The translations under genes and the position numbers were made by a program. From positions 2,025,143 through 2,089,142 of the forward strand of contig JAKSZT010054324.1 of assembly GCA_026826555.1 (NCBI GenBank): a stretch of DNA of 64,000 bases. Reading direction: 5' to 3'. This document shows, piece after piece, positions 23,341-34,640 of the stretch (position 1 is its first letter; each line of letters opens with the position of its first letter). Source of the stretch: Tolypeutes matacus (Eukaryota; Chordata; Mammalia; Cingulata; Chlamyphoridae). Below the pieces are notes generated by a model. The model saw only the letters and a program-made list of their open reading frames with translations. It searched no databases and was not told the DNA's origin.

Positions 23341-23556
23341 CAGGGTCAGCAAATTATGATCTGCAGGTTATACCCAGCCTCCCATCTTTTTAAATTAATA
23401 ACGTTTTATTGAAACACAGCCTCACTCATCCTTTATATATTGCCTGTAGCTGTTTTTGTGCTATGAAGGCAGAGTTGAGTAGTTGAGAGACTTTGTGATC
23501 TACAAAGCCTGAATGTTTACCTTCTGGCCCTTTATAGAAAATGTTTGCTGACCCTG
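23341..23556. mobile_element. hAT (Charlie-type) non-autonomous DNA transposon
   Basis: Perfect 13-bp terminal inverted repeats: cagggtcagcaaa at the left end and tttgctgaccctg at the right. Internal landmarks 'acgttttattgaaacacagcc', 'gcagagttgagtagttg' and 'ttctggccctttatag' match an ancient mammalian hAT MITE. Flanking octamers acatagac and atgtagaa agree at 5 of 8 positions, a possible decayed 8-bp duplication. Confidence 0.85.
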
Positions 23557-23932
23557 ATGTAGAAAACAATGTAGGAGGATTGTATTAGATGTATTAAATG
23601 TTCGAACATATACACAGAATTTAATGTTTTGATAGACCTTTCAAGAATTTTTAAATCCAATGGACTCCAGATTATCCTTCTGATTCATATGGGGTGAATG
23701 AGTTACCAAAACAAACCAGGGACAATTCTTTCAAGGCTATTAAGACAGTTAAGAAGTGTAGCAAAGATGAGAAGCAGTTGGAGTACAGAAGCACTTTCTT
23801 AACAAGCTTTCCTTTTTGTTTCTTTATGATGAATTGGGTTGGAAAGATTAAGCCCTTCACAAAAAGATGTTAGAGAAACAAGATGAAAGGAAGGAGTTAG
23901 AGGGTGGTGACTGACATGCATGGTTCTCACTC

Positions 23933-24025
23933 ATGGTTCAGGCCCTGTTCCGCACTCTCCTGGAGGAGCAACAGCACAGTACCAACAAGGCCCCCCCACC
24001 AGCTTCCCCTGCTGTGAGAACCTGA
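23933..24025 (+). other. Exon-like short open frame (possible pseudogene or terminal exon)
   Basis: A 30-codon frame from ATG at 23933 to TGA at 24023 reads 'MVQALFRTLLEEQQ' and ends 'APPPASPAVRT'. It is locally GC-rich in an AT-rich neighbourhood and has a coding-like residue mix. The preceding bases 'ctcactcatggttcag' (ending 23941) could serve as a splice acceptor, in which case a terminal exon would start at GCC 23942. I do not recognise the protein. It could equally be a fragment of a processed pseudogene or chance. There are no partner exons that I can see in the window. Confidence 0.25.
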
Positions 24026-24610
24026 CTATCTTGGCAATTCCAGCTCTGGGATTTTTAAATTTTGTTGTGTAAATCAGACAAACACCAGCACTGTTAGCAG
24101 CATTTGACCAGAATTTGTGTCTACACCATAATACTTATTAATTCAGTTTTGTACAAGTCACTTACTCTTTCTTGGTCTCAGTTTCCTTACATAAAAGATG
24201 GCCATAATATTTAGGATTTTTTCCTCTAAATCATATACTTTTACTGGATGGTGTTATAAACAGGAAATAAACTATCTATGTTAAAGTATTTTGAAAAATA
24301 TAAAACACCATTCAAAATAAGTTGATTTTACAATATTATTATTTTACAACAATGACACCTGGGAGTAGTGTAATCCTGAGAAAGTCAACCCAATATAGGC
24401 TAAAGAAGAGATGTCATCTGATCCAGCCAAACGCAATGAAAATTTATTCTGGAGAGACTTTGGGATAAGATTTGTTAATTATTTATGTCAATTTTAGTGT
24501 GGATTAGATATACAATTTGAACTGCTCTCAAGACACAGTAGTGGTAAAAATTCGTTCACATGGATTTAGATGCACTACAATTTCCTATAATCTTCTTTAT
24601 GTTGAGGAAA
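24026..24610. other. Unassigned DNA with a weak MIR trace
   Basis: 'ctcagtttccttacataaaagatgg' near 24178-24203 is the MIR core in sense orientation; the rest is unassigned. Confidence 0.45.
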
Positions 24611-24639
24611 TAAAAAAACGTAGACCTATATGCATAACA

Positions 24640-24695
24640 TATTTATTGTGTAGTTCATAATAGGTAATCAATTTGTTGAATGAATGAATGAAAAA
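24640..24695 (+). mobile_element. L2/MIR 3' tail fragment
   Basis: 'catatttattgtgtagttc' followed by 'aatttgttgaatgaatgaatg' is the typical L2 3' end. Confidence 0.6.
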
Positions 24696-26270
24696 ATAAT
24701 GTGTATTTGAATGGAGTTAGAGAAAGAAAGGGAAAATGAGAGGTAGAGAAAGGGAAATGAAGGAAGAATCAATAAAATAATGTTAAAAATATCAGGAAGT
24801 CAAATAAGTAATAAAGATTTTGAAGAAAGTTATATAAAAGAAATAGTAAGGAAATGAAGTGTCAGACGAGGAGAGGATATATATTAAGATGTCTAGATAG
24901 TTGAGAATATATTAGACACTACCTATAAAATTTGCCCTTTTAACTATGGTAACCTGGAAGATAGTATTTGCCTGTTTATGAAAATATACATCAACATCCA
25001 ATTAAGATGTTGAAATCTCTTTTTTCCCATTGGAATTGGTGGGAATTTTGTATACAACAAGCAATATACTTCAATTTCAATAAGGTTACAGTAAATATGT
25101 TAAAATAATAGGGGCTGGAGCCCTTTTTATTTTGTCAGCTACTGGACAACAAGATAATTATGAGTTCTTTGATCTTTTCCTAGGATAAAAACGAAGTTCC
25201 CATAGCAGCATTATATTTGAAAGTCATCTAGCACTCAAGTTGCTTTATTTCCACATTTTATAGTCCAAGGAATTGCACCATTGCTGAAAACATTTTAAGG
25301 TTCTTTGCATTATTATCTTGGGATGCTCTGTGCTAATCTGGATAATTTTATAGCTCTAGCAACTAAAGAGCTATAAAGTGAGCCACAAAGAGAAACTCCT
25401 AATAAAATATTAAATTAGATGCTCCCCTAAAGTATAAACTATATTTGAAGAGTGAGCTGGGCACTTTGTTAGGTACATGCATTTTCACAATTCACCGGGG
25501 TGCCATTTAGCACATTGGAACAGTTCTTGCAAACTTCCCAAGAGGTCTGAAAAAGTGAATGAGTTTCTCAAACTGCTTGTTTTCTGGGTTGTTTTTTTTT
25601 TCACTCCAGGGAACAATTACAGTTAGAAGAATCTGGCTGAATAAATGGCTTCTCCTTCACTATGTATTAACAGAACGATTGCAGTCGACACACGATTCTT
25701 CCATTCCACCAACCAGGATAGGGAAAAGTAATCTAAAACGTGTAGCTAAGGCTTCCCATGTCAAAAGCTCTTTTTAACTATAGTTATCTTTGGCCTGGTT
25801 GAAATTAAGAACATTGAGGAGAGAAGAAGATGTACAAGCTGGATAGAACATTAAGATTCTATCCCAAACTTAATGTCTTTCACTAATAGACAAGAACTTT
25901 TCTTAAAGTTTCATATGGTTTTCAGAAGCCCAAGGTCTAATATGCATACACTTATTCAGTCTTACAAACCAGATCTACAAGAGTCGATGTTTTGTTCCAG
26001 GTCTTTATAATTAAGAGGTCCTAGATAACAGATATATATGAAATTGCATTAAAAAAAAGAAAATCTTTCATAACGTTTGTTTTCGTTAAAGCTAATAATT
26101 AAAGTTATTGTATTCTTTATTTAGGAATGATTCTAATTATATATTTATAACTGAGAATAGTAATGATGCTGTTGCAAATATTTAATACTATTTATCATTT
26201 TGTTAATTATCAATGCTAGAATGATAATGTTCTCAAACACTTGAGTAAGAATCAAAGAACTCAACAGGAA
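24696..26270. other. Unassigned DNA
   Basis: A purine-rich patch at about 24720-24775 and a 72-codon frame at 25559-25777 without motifs. No gene called. Confidence 0.5.
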
Positions 26271-26274
26271 ACAT

Positions 26275-26520
26275 AGCTGTAGGGGTTAAGATTGCAAATT
26301 GTGGAGTTGGACTACTTAGGGTCAAAATCTGGCTCTACCACTTTACTATGCAGGTGACCTTGGGTAATTAAAATTTTTAAGTGTTTTAAGTGTGTGTTAT
26401 ATAGTAATATTTCTTAAAGTTTTGATCATTAAGTTAAGGGATATAGCCAAATTGTTAATCACAATGTCTGAAACATAGTTTGCACTCATAAATAGGAACA
26501 AATATTGTCATTACTACTAT
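26275..26520 (+). mobile_element. MIR SINE
   Basis: 'gtaggggttaagattgcaaattgtgg', 'aatctggctctaccacttta', 'aggtgaccttgggtaatta' in order, ending in 'gcactcataaatagg'. Confidence 0.75.
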
Positions 26521-28055
26521 TATTTATTTTTGTTTCTTTTCCCCATGGATTTTCAGCACTGTTTACAAATTATGCTATTGGCATTTGTGTTGGTTGAATG
26601 CCTTGAAAAGTGATTTTCTGTTTCTTAGCTAATGAATAGATGTTAACTAATGCCTATGTAAGAAGAATTACTTCATGAGTATACTGTTTCTTATTTTTAA
26701 AAAATCATGTGACAAAAGGAATGGTAGAAGTGCTGATGAAGTTAGCCTAATTTGTTCATATAACACAGACATATTATATGTCAGTAAAGATAATGGTTGA
26801 TACCTTTATGGTTTGGTCAGTGATCATGGATGATTATTAAATGCATTTATATTTTCAGTGGTTTGTGAAATTGATAATGCCTCTGTGATCTTCCTGATAT
26901 TTCTGGAGGCATACTTGCTAGAATATGAAAGTGACTAGTATTTCATGAATGATTGTATTCTGCTCACCTTTCACAATTATATATCCCTTGGATGGATCTG
27001 CAGAAGATGTGCCTCTTACCTGAGGCACATTAAGTGAAGTTTGTCTCTTCTAATGGCTGAGTGAGAGAAGATAAGGATGCAGTTCATAGAACCTGCAAAT
27101 AGTAGTAGATTGAGTACCATTAGGTGCCACAGCATATAACATAGGACAGGGCTACTGAAAGAAGAAATTTGCTCATGTACAAATGGTATCTATATTCAGT
27201 TGCCCATGAACATAAGGTGCTATTTGGTTTGACCCTCTTATTGGGAATTATTTATTTTTGCTTCTAGTAATTAATTTATATATTGTTCAATAATACAAAT
27301 TTGGCATACACATATGAAAATCACTGTGATGGCTTTGCTTCAAAACCATAGCTCATTCTAGATTAAGAAACTAGTGTTTTAATTGAATTTGGAAACAATT
27401 CACAGTGTGAGCACTATGATGATAATGTTTCCATTTTACAGATGAGGAGATTAAGGTTTATGAATTTGTAGTAAAAGAATTTGAATATTGTTAAACAATT
27501 CCTAATTGTTTAAGTTGGAGTGCAAAATTACAGACCATTCTGCCTTTCACTTGTACTTTGCCAAGCTATCACTTTCATTTGAATTGTTCTAATCATGTAG
27601 ATCGTGCCATCCTTAATTTTAATAATTGAGTTTATTATAAAGAATAATGTTTCCTTTAATGTTTAGTTGATTTTTTCCTCTATTGCCTGACTCCAAGTCC
27701 AAGTTTCACTAGTAGCTGTGAGAACTTGCATTAATTGCTGAACCCCTATAAGCCTCTCTTTTGTTTTTCTTATTTATAAAACAAAGGAAATAAGAACCTC
27801 ATATGGTTGTTGCAAGAACTGAATGGTTTGCTGAATAATATACCACCAGTATCCCAATTGGAATACCAAATGGTAAACCAAACTGCTAGAAAAGTCCCTT
27901 TGTTTGGGTAAATACACCTTTCATTTATATTTGTTTTCAACATAAAGTAAACTAACACATTTTCAATTGAACCTTATGTTTACTCCCATAGCACTATTTG
28001 TTTTATTGTTAAAAATAAAAATGTTTACATGTACTCTGTATGATTTAAATTTGCT
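26521..28055. other. Unassigned DNA with one MIR core
   Basis: 'ccattttacagatgagg' near 27432-27448 marks a short antisense MIR. Nothing else recognised. Confidence 0.5.
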
Positions 28056-28059
28056 CTCT

Positions 28060-28160
28060 CATGGACTGAAAATGCCATGATATTAGGAAGTGTCCAATTT
28101 TGGTATCCATTGCATCCCCTAGTACATAAACTAATATATAGTGGAGGTTAAATATTTTAT
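28060..28160 (+). mobile_element. L2 3' end fragment
   Basis: 'gactgaaaatgccatgatatt', 'tggtatccattgcatccccta' and 'gtacataaactaatatatag' follow the L2 3' end order. Confidence 0.55.
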
Positions 28161-28292
28161 TTAATTATATGTTTAATATTTTTGATGAATCTGAACTTGT
28201 GACTCTATGGACCCTATTTACTAAGTATATAACAATAAAAGTTTTATAAAGACTGAAATATCCAGATCATAAGACAAGTGGAAAAATTTGAA

Positions 28293-28542
28293 TATGTGTG
28301 TGTTTTAACCCAACTCCTAAAGGGCATAAGTTGGTACTGCCAGGGAACCAAGTAACACACCTGGCACAGTCAGACATACGCTTTATTGGAACTTATGAAC
28401 AGGAGAGAGTCTCTAATGGTGGCTGGTCAGAAAATGAAGATAGTTCTCCACAAAGAGGTGAAAAGAGATGCAGCCATATAAGCGGTCTCAGAACAAAGGC
28501 ATTCCACAGGGTATGAACAGAATTTCTTCAAGAGTTACATGA
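28293..28542 (-). mobile_element. Retroviral-type LTR, antisense, 3' half (split)
   Basis: On the minus strand this part carries a TATA-like 'gcttatatggc' and a polyadenylation signal 'ccaataaagcg', followed by a short R/U5-like tail ending near the TG/CA boundary at 28293. Together with 30396-30645 it forms one LTR of about 500 bp interrupted by the insertion between. It is a solo, decayed LTR; the family is not recognised. Confidence 0.5.
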
Positions 28543-28930
28543 GAGGGGATTGTGGGAACATGGCCGACAGGTTAGACATATAATTCTTAGCTCTGACTAA
28601 AACAACAAAGAACAAGCCAGAGGCTGCCGTGGGGGCCTGCTTTGGGGCACAGCAAACCAGGGCACTGCTTACCAACTCCCAAAAGAGTGAGGGTCAGAGA
28701 CACGAAGAAGCCAAAACAAGTGTACCTCCAAGAGACTCAAGTCTTTGGGCTTTCCGTGTGCCAGCTGGGCTTGGAACCTCAGCCGAGTTGCACCACCTGC
28801 TCTACAGCTCATTGGACTCGCCCAGGACAACTACCAAGGAGATGATGATGGACAATGACCATCCCAAGGAATAGAGAGAGTCTGCAACTGCAAGCAAGAT
28901 AGTCCCATCCATCTTCCCCATGGGATATAG

Positions 28931-28953
28931 GCACCCTCTCAATTAGAGGGTGC
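28931..28953. repeat. Perfect hairpin (9-bp stem)
   Basis: gcaccctct and agagggtgc are separated by caatt. It lies in the leader of the L1 derivative. Confidence 0.9.
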
Positions 28954-29336
28954 TTTCTCCAATCCCAGAATCCTCAGTATTGGGGAAAGAACTATGGGCT
29001 AGAGTGGACTTAATGGTATTCTACTATAGACATATTGTGATTCTAACAATGGAAGAAATTACAACATTGATGTGGAGCCAGTAGCCACTGGAGGCTCTGG
29101 GGGCAGGGAGAGGGAAAAACAGCTGTAATATGTGGGCTTTTTAGGGACTTGGGAATCGTCCTGAATGACACTGCAATGACAGATATAGACCATTTTATAT
29201 CATCACATAACATGCAGAACTGTGTGGGAGAGAGTATAGACATAAATGTGAACTATGGTCCATGCTTAATGGCAAAGCCCCAGGATGCATTTATCAATTG
29301 CAGTAAATGTGCCACACTAATGAAGGATGTTTATGT

Positions 29337-29366
29337 GGGAGGGTGTGGGAGGTGTGGGGAGTGGGG
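29337..29366 (+). other. G-quadruplex motif in L1 3'UTR
   Basis: Five runs of three or four G with spacers of 1, 3, 6 and 3 bases, on the sense strand of the element and about 80 bases before its A-rich end. A G-rich, quadruplex-forming tract is a known recurrent property of mammalian L1 3'UTRs. Confidence 0.85.
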
Positions 29367-29454
29367 CATATGGGAATCCCTATATTTTTTTGTGTAACAT
29401 TTATATAATCTAAGTATCTTTCAAAAAATATATATTATTAAAAAAAATCTAAAG

Positions 29455-30180
29455 TAAGGTTATTAGGAGATAAGATGAAGTCTGACAAGGGGTACTGATG
29501 CTTAATGCATGTAGAATTTTTAAGTAGGTTGATTGTGAATGTGTGGAAATGAAATGTTCTATGAACTAGAACAAATAGCATATCACTATTACAAGGTATT
29601 ATGAACATGGTGATACACTGGAAAAATAGAATTAATGTAAATTATGGACTACAGTTAACAGCAATATTGTAATATTCTTGCATCATTATCAAAGAAGGTA
29701 CTATATCAATGCTAAGGGTCAATAATATGGAGTATGGGATTTTTTTTTCTATTGTAGTAAGGAAAACATTCTAAAATTTACTGAGGCAATGACAGCACAA
29801 TTTCGTGATGAAACCGAGAGTCACTGAGGGTATACTTTTGATGGAGTATATGAGACATGGGACTGTATAATACAGTAAACCGTATGATGGATGATGTACT
29901 GTGACTAATAGTCCAAATATGAAAGTGTTTTCTCATGAACCATAACAAATATTTGTTAAAGATGTTAATAATAGTGTGGTTTATGGAAAAATACACCAAA
30001 TATAAGTTATGAACCATAGTTAGCAATAATATTTTGACGATTTTCTTTCATAATTTGTAACAAATGTTCCACAACAATGCAATGTTGGTGGTGGGGTGAT
30101 ATGTGGGAATTCTGAATGTTATGCAGTATTGTTTTCGAAGCTCATGATTCCCAAATAAAAGTAAAAAATTTAAAAATAAA
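29455..30180 (+). mobile_element. L1 3'UTR (same type as at 60-61 kb)
   Basis: Shares 'aggagataaga', 'tatggactacagttaacag', 'gtaatattcttgcatcatt', 'acaccaaatataag' and 'ttgtaacaaatgttcca' in the same order with the 3'UTR of the sense L1 at 60.06-61.16 kb. Confidence 0.8.
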
Positions 30181-30365
30181 TCTGTTGGTCATAAGTGTGA
30201 TATTTGATTTCTGAGATCTCAATTCTATGCCATTGTTTTATATGTCAGTCCTTGTGCCATTACCATGCTGTTTTGATTACTGTAGCTTTGTAATACATTT
30301 TTATCAATTTTGTTGATACAAATTAATAAAGCATAAATCCTTCCAAAGAGTACAATCAATGGTAG
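30181..30365 (-). mobile_element. Antisense L1 ORF2/3'UTR piece
   Basis: The reverse complement reads 'acaaagctacagtaatcaaa', 'acagcatggtaatggcac' and 'tgacatataaaacaatgg', the L1 ORF2 'KTAWYW' block region. Its orientation is opposite to the sequences before it, followed by poly(A) on the plus strand. An inversion of the twin-priming kind or a separate L1 piece is possible. Confidence 0.65.
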
Positions 30366-30395
30366 AAAAAAAAAAAAAAAAAAAGAATTACATGA

Positions 30396-30645
30396 AGTGC
30401 ACAAATGGGGGTGTCTGGTGATGTTATGGCAGCTTTGAGAAACTTAGAGTTTACAGTACCATTTGTACATTCTTTCCCCTGGGGAGGCTTGTTACTTTTT
30501 AACTAGTGAATGTCCAGGTTATGCTGGCAGCTCTGTGCTTCTGGCTGTATTTCATTTAAGGGGTTGCAGCCTAGGCCCTGGGCTCCCACAGTGAGAGAGG
30601 AGGAAGAGAAGAGGTAGACAGCAGAAGGCATATACATCATGATTA
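30396..30645 (-). mobile_element. Retroviral-type LTR, antisense, 5' half (split)
   Basis: Other part of the LTR described at 28293-28542; joins to it when the inserted block and one duplication are removed. It carries no coding sequence. Confidence 0.45.
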
Positions 30646-30819
30646 TTTAAACCACACTTGAAAATACAAAATATATATATGAGTTAGAAGTAATTTTCTC
30701 TAATTTTATATTGAGTAGTATATTAGTTTATAAAATAAGTAAGAAAATGGTCTTGAATTTTATTTAAAATATTATACTATATTTTAAATATATTTGAAAC
30801 ACTAAAATTTGCTGGTTTA

Positions 30820-31560
30820 ATTTAAAAAAAATACACACCCAGTATAGAGAACTCCAAAGTTCTCCTAATCCACCAGATACCCAGATTCACCAATTTTTAA
30901 CATTTTGCCACTCGCTTAATAATTCTATCTGTCTATCTATTGTATTTATTTTGCTCTTTGAACACTTAATACTGCCTTGTAAATTTCCTATGAACAAGGA
31001 TATTAGTTATGTAACCACATTAAGTGCAATTATCAAGTTCAAGAAATTTAACATTGATATAAACCTTACAGTCTATATTCCAATTTTTTCATATGTACCA
31101 AAAATGTCCCTTCGAGCATCATTCTCTTCCTTTACTACATCCCATCCAGAATCATGCATTGCATTTAATTGTCATTGTTTCTTTAGTTGTTCTGTCTTAC
31201 ATTTTTTAAATTGTGATAACCTATATGCAATATAAACTGTCTCATTTCAACCACTTCCAAGCTCAACAATCATTCACAGTGTTATGGTACCCTCACCACC
31301 TTCCATTGCTGAGACTTTCCCATCTCCTCAAGCACATACCCTATATCCAGTAGGCATTAATACCCTGTACCCTCTGCCCCTAGCTCTGACTACCTATATT
31401 CTAATTTCTGTCACTTTAAGCTTGCATATACTCTGATATTTACTTTGTAGTTTCATGGGGCTTAAATATCACACCTTAAACCTATAACAATATCCTTTGC
31501 TTTGATACCAACAACTTCAGGAGGATACAGAAACTTTTTCTATACTCTTTTGCCATGCCC
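30820..31560 (-). mobile_element. Old L1 (L1M-type) 3' end, antisense
   Basis: 'cccagattcaccaatttttaac', 'attttttaaattgtgataacc', 'ctcatttcaaccacttccaag' and 'caccttccattgctgagac' follow the antisense order of ancient L1 3'UTRs. Confidence 0.7.
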
Positions 31561-31985
31561 GTGTAGTTCTTGTCACAAATTACATGCTTTATACATTATG
31601 AGTCCAAACCACTGTTTTATTATTACTTTTTATGCATTTCTCTTTTGCATCTTGTAGGAAGTAAAAAGTAGAGTTAAAACTAAAAATACAACAGTAGTGG
31701 CATTAATATTTCCCTATGTTGTTACCTTTACTGGATATCTTTATTTCTTCGTGTGGCTTTTGATCTATTATTTGTTCTCAACCTGCAGAAAATTATCATT
31801 AGCCTCTCTTTTTCTTTTTCATTTTGACAAGAGGGATATTGTATTATAGAAAGGTTATAATTTACAGAAAAGTTGAAAAAGAAAAATAGAGACTGTTTTG
31901 ATTTGGTCCTGTTTTTGCTTCATTTTTTGTTTCTTCCCAGAATCCTTTGATAATCCTTCCTTATCATCTTGACCTCTGAATGTTG
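31561..31985. other. Unassigned DNA
   Basis: No gene or named repeat seen. Confidence 0.5.
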
Positions 31986-31999
31986 GAGTGTATTTTAAT

Positions 32000-32470
32000 T
32001 TCCCTGTTGCTAAAGATACTATGCAATGGGTTGGCTTAAACAACAGAATTTATTGGATTACAGTTTCAAGTCTAGGAGAAGTCTAAAATCAAGATGTCAT
32101 CTAGGCAGTGCTTTTCCCAGAAGCCTGTGGTGTTTTGGGGCTGGCTGCTAGAGATCCTTGGTTATTGACTTTTCTGTCACATGACAATGCACATGGCAGC
32201 ATCTTTTGCTTCTCCCTTCTCTTCCAGGTTCTGATGACCTTCGGCTTCTGGCTGCTAGCTCTGTCGTTCTCCATCTGACTTTGACTTTGCTTATAAAGCA
32301 CCCCAGTAATCTGGATTAAAGCCCAACCTAATTCATTTAGACCATACCTTAACTGAAGTAACATTGTGAAAAATTTTATTTACCCACAGCCTTAGGAAGC
32401 TAGTGTGTTTACCCTCCAACCTCTGAGAGTATTGGTTGAGGGCTCCTCCCAGGGAGGTATTAATTTTCCT
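32000..32470 (-). mobile_element. MaLR-like LTR, antisense
   Basis: 'ccctgttgctaaagatact', 'aatgggttggcttaaacaac' and 'agaatttattggattacag' are the antisense 3' end of MaLR/ERVL-type LTRs; 'gtaatctggattaaagccc' and 'accttaactgaagtaac' mark the 5' part. No internal region attached. Boundaries approximate. Confidence 0.6.
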
Positions 32471-33845
32471 GCATTACTGGCCTTGCTCTCTATCCTAGTC
32501 TTTCCAGATTCCAGCTAAGACACTCTCAGACTTAGAGATGCAGATCCTGGTACCTGAAACAAAGTCTTAGGGATACATTATCAATATCTGTAGCATATAT
32601 TAAAATCACCTTATGTTAGATGTTAGACATGTTTTTGACATTTTATTGGAGCAATAAGCATTCTTGAATTAGGTTGTCCTATGTTTGAGGAAATAAAAAA
32701 TAAAATTGTATGCAAATAATTCCAAAATGAAAATTTTCACAGTTCAAATTTTACTAGATGCACTGAGTAAAATATTTATCAGTGGATTTAAGCAAATGGC
32801 TTCAATATTTTACTGATGTCTAGTAAAATTCCTCGTATATGGCATGACCTATGAAGAAGTGCTCAGTATCAAGTACATAGTTAAACAATAACTTTTTAAA
32901 TATTTCAAAACTTTTCTGCAATTACTTTTTACAAAGTCTTTTAGAAAGGTACATTAGTGGGAATTTTTAGCACAGCTAGTAACAAAATAACTGTACTCAT
33001 GATATTGCAGACAAAATTAATTCTCCTTAGTTCAACCTTCAGAAGTTCCATGCTTAATAAGGTCACTTTTAGAAAGTTTAACCTACGCTACCGTAGCATT
33101 CTAGGTTGAAGTACCCTGAGCAATAGAGTTCAGTGTTAATCTGTGGTTTCTGATTTTCAAAGCACTTCATTACTGTTTCATGGAGCTAGTACTGCAAAGG
33201 TTGCTGCTATTAAAGCATCAAGAGACATTGAAGAGCATCTGTTCTACAGCTTTTGTTTTAGAGATGAGATTTTCATTCACTTATCTTGGCTCTTACTCTG
33301 TTTGATTTAGAGTCTCTTGTTCATTTGATCATATAAGGTACTACCACTCTCCTCTGTTTATTGTTAAGTATTTAATAAAGACATTTAAAAAGCCCACATT
33401 TATTCAGCTAGAAGCCCCCTATTCAATGTTCTTTCTGCAAAAGTGAAAAGGGGGGGGGGCGGAAATCACTGCAATGAACCAAAGATTACTTTATTATTAA
33501 TAGGTCAGAGGACATTCCTGAAACATAATGCCCCAAGGATTTATTCCCCTTTTACTGAGATTTTTTATGTCTCAACTGTGAAGCTTATCTGATATCTGGA
33601 TACTGTAGACTAAGAATAATAACAAGAGTTGATGCATATTAGTATTGGTTGGCATAGCAACTTGAGCCCTATGTTGGCAATATTCTTTTTCCCACATTTT
33701 TCTTTCTTAAGGAAAAGAATATTGGTGAAGAAACATGGTAAAATTATTCTTCACATTGTTCCCCATGTGTTTGAATGCTAAACAATAAAGAATGTATCAT
33801 TCTTGCTGATATATATGTATATATTTTAATTTTTATGAACTACTT
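32471..33845. other. Unassigned DNA
   Basis: A G-run lies at about 33451-33461. No gene called. Confidence 0.5.
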
Positions 33846-33849
33846 AATA

Positions 33850-33905
33850 AATTCACTTAATATTTATTGAGTTTGACTATGTGTCAGGTACTATACTAGG
33901 CATTA
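33850..33905 (-). mobile_element. L2/MIR fragment, antisense
   Basis: 'aatatttattgagtttgac' and 'tgtcaggtactatactagg' is the antisense L2/MIR 3' end. Confidence 0.6.
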
Positions 33906-34425
33906 AAAAGAATGAAACATATATTAAAATAATTGCTTTTTAAAAAAATATAATAGTAATCATTTGTTGATGAATGGTTAATCTGCACTGAAAGTCAGAA
34001 GGACAGAGATTAAGTTCAAGTGTCTTAAAATTGTGCACATTTTCTATCTATGTAGCTTCAGTAATTTTTCCTTATCTTTAAAATTTCTGTATATATACAT
34101 TTAATCAAATATTCTACAATTGGTAATATTTGGAAAGTAACACTGAATTATTGAGAACATTTATATCTGCACCTTTATATCATATTTGCTCTAAAAATGC
34201 TAAATTATTTTTTGCTGCATACACAACTCTGACACCTGAAAACTTATTAGAACAATGTATTTTATATTGTCAATAAAATTGGGCATGCCTTTTATTTTGT
34301 ATTTTGTGGTTTATAGAATTATCATAATTATGACTCTAATATACACACTAACACATTTGTGTGTATATGTTTGAATGAATAAGCTAAACTGAAAGCTTTT
34401 TATACTGTGTAAGAAACTTATAGTA
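33906..34425. other. Unassigned AT-rich DNA
   Basis: Nothing recognised. Confidence 0.5.
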
Positions 34426-34429
34426 CTAG

Positions 34430-34640
34430 TACTCACACTTATTCTGTACCAGGACCTGTCTAAAGGAAATAGATATATTAATTCTTTAATGTTCACAACA
34501 ACCTTATGAAGAATTCTAATATTAACCTGATTTTATTGATGAAGAAAGTGAACCACATAAGAGTTTTGTTTAACTTGCCTAAGAAAACACATATCATAGA
34601 TAGTATATGGAGCTGTGATTTTAATCCAGGAAACCAAATT
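34430..34640 (-). mobile_element. MIR SINE, antisense
   Basis: 'ttctgtaccaggacctgtc', 'attaattctttaatgttcac', 'attgatgaagaaagtgaacc' and 'ggagctgtgattttaatcc' follow antisense MIR order. Confidence 0.7.

Larger units (their letters stand above)
28543..29445 (+). mobile_element. L1 5' leader joined directly to L1 3'UTR
   Basis: Begins with a mammalian L1-style start containing 'aacatggccgac' and ends with the xenarthran L1 3' tail 'gggaatccctatattttttt ... aacatttatataatctaagtatctttc' plus A-rich sequence. A G-rich tract sits just before the end. The two overlapping open frames at 28629-28874 lie in the leader and match no ORF1. This is a coding-free L1 derivative of about 0.9 kb. Confidence 0.55.
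28543..30383 (+). mobile_element. Composite L1-derived insertion with poly(A) and TSD, inside an LTR
   Basis: The block is bounded by near-identical 12-mers, agagttacatga (28531-28542) and agaattacatga (30384-30395), and ends in a poly(A) run (30366-30384). Inside: an L1-like 5' start ('ggattgtgggaacatggccg'), a leader, then a first L1 3'UTR with A-rich end at about 29445, then a second L1 3'UTR (29455-30180) like that at 60.06-61.16 kb, then an antisense L1 piece (30181-30365). No ORF1 or ORF2 core is present. Either nested insertions or one retroposed composite transcript could explain it; the single outer duplication fits the second, later nested events fit the first. Confidence 0.6.

Noticed and set aside
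28629..28874. Two overlapping frames of 81 and 67 codons
   Set aside because: Both lie in the leader of an L1 derivative and share no similarity with ORF1 in the other copies here.
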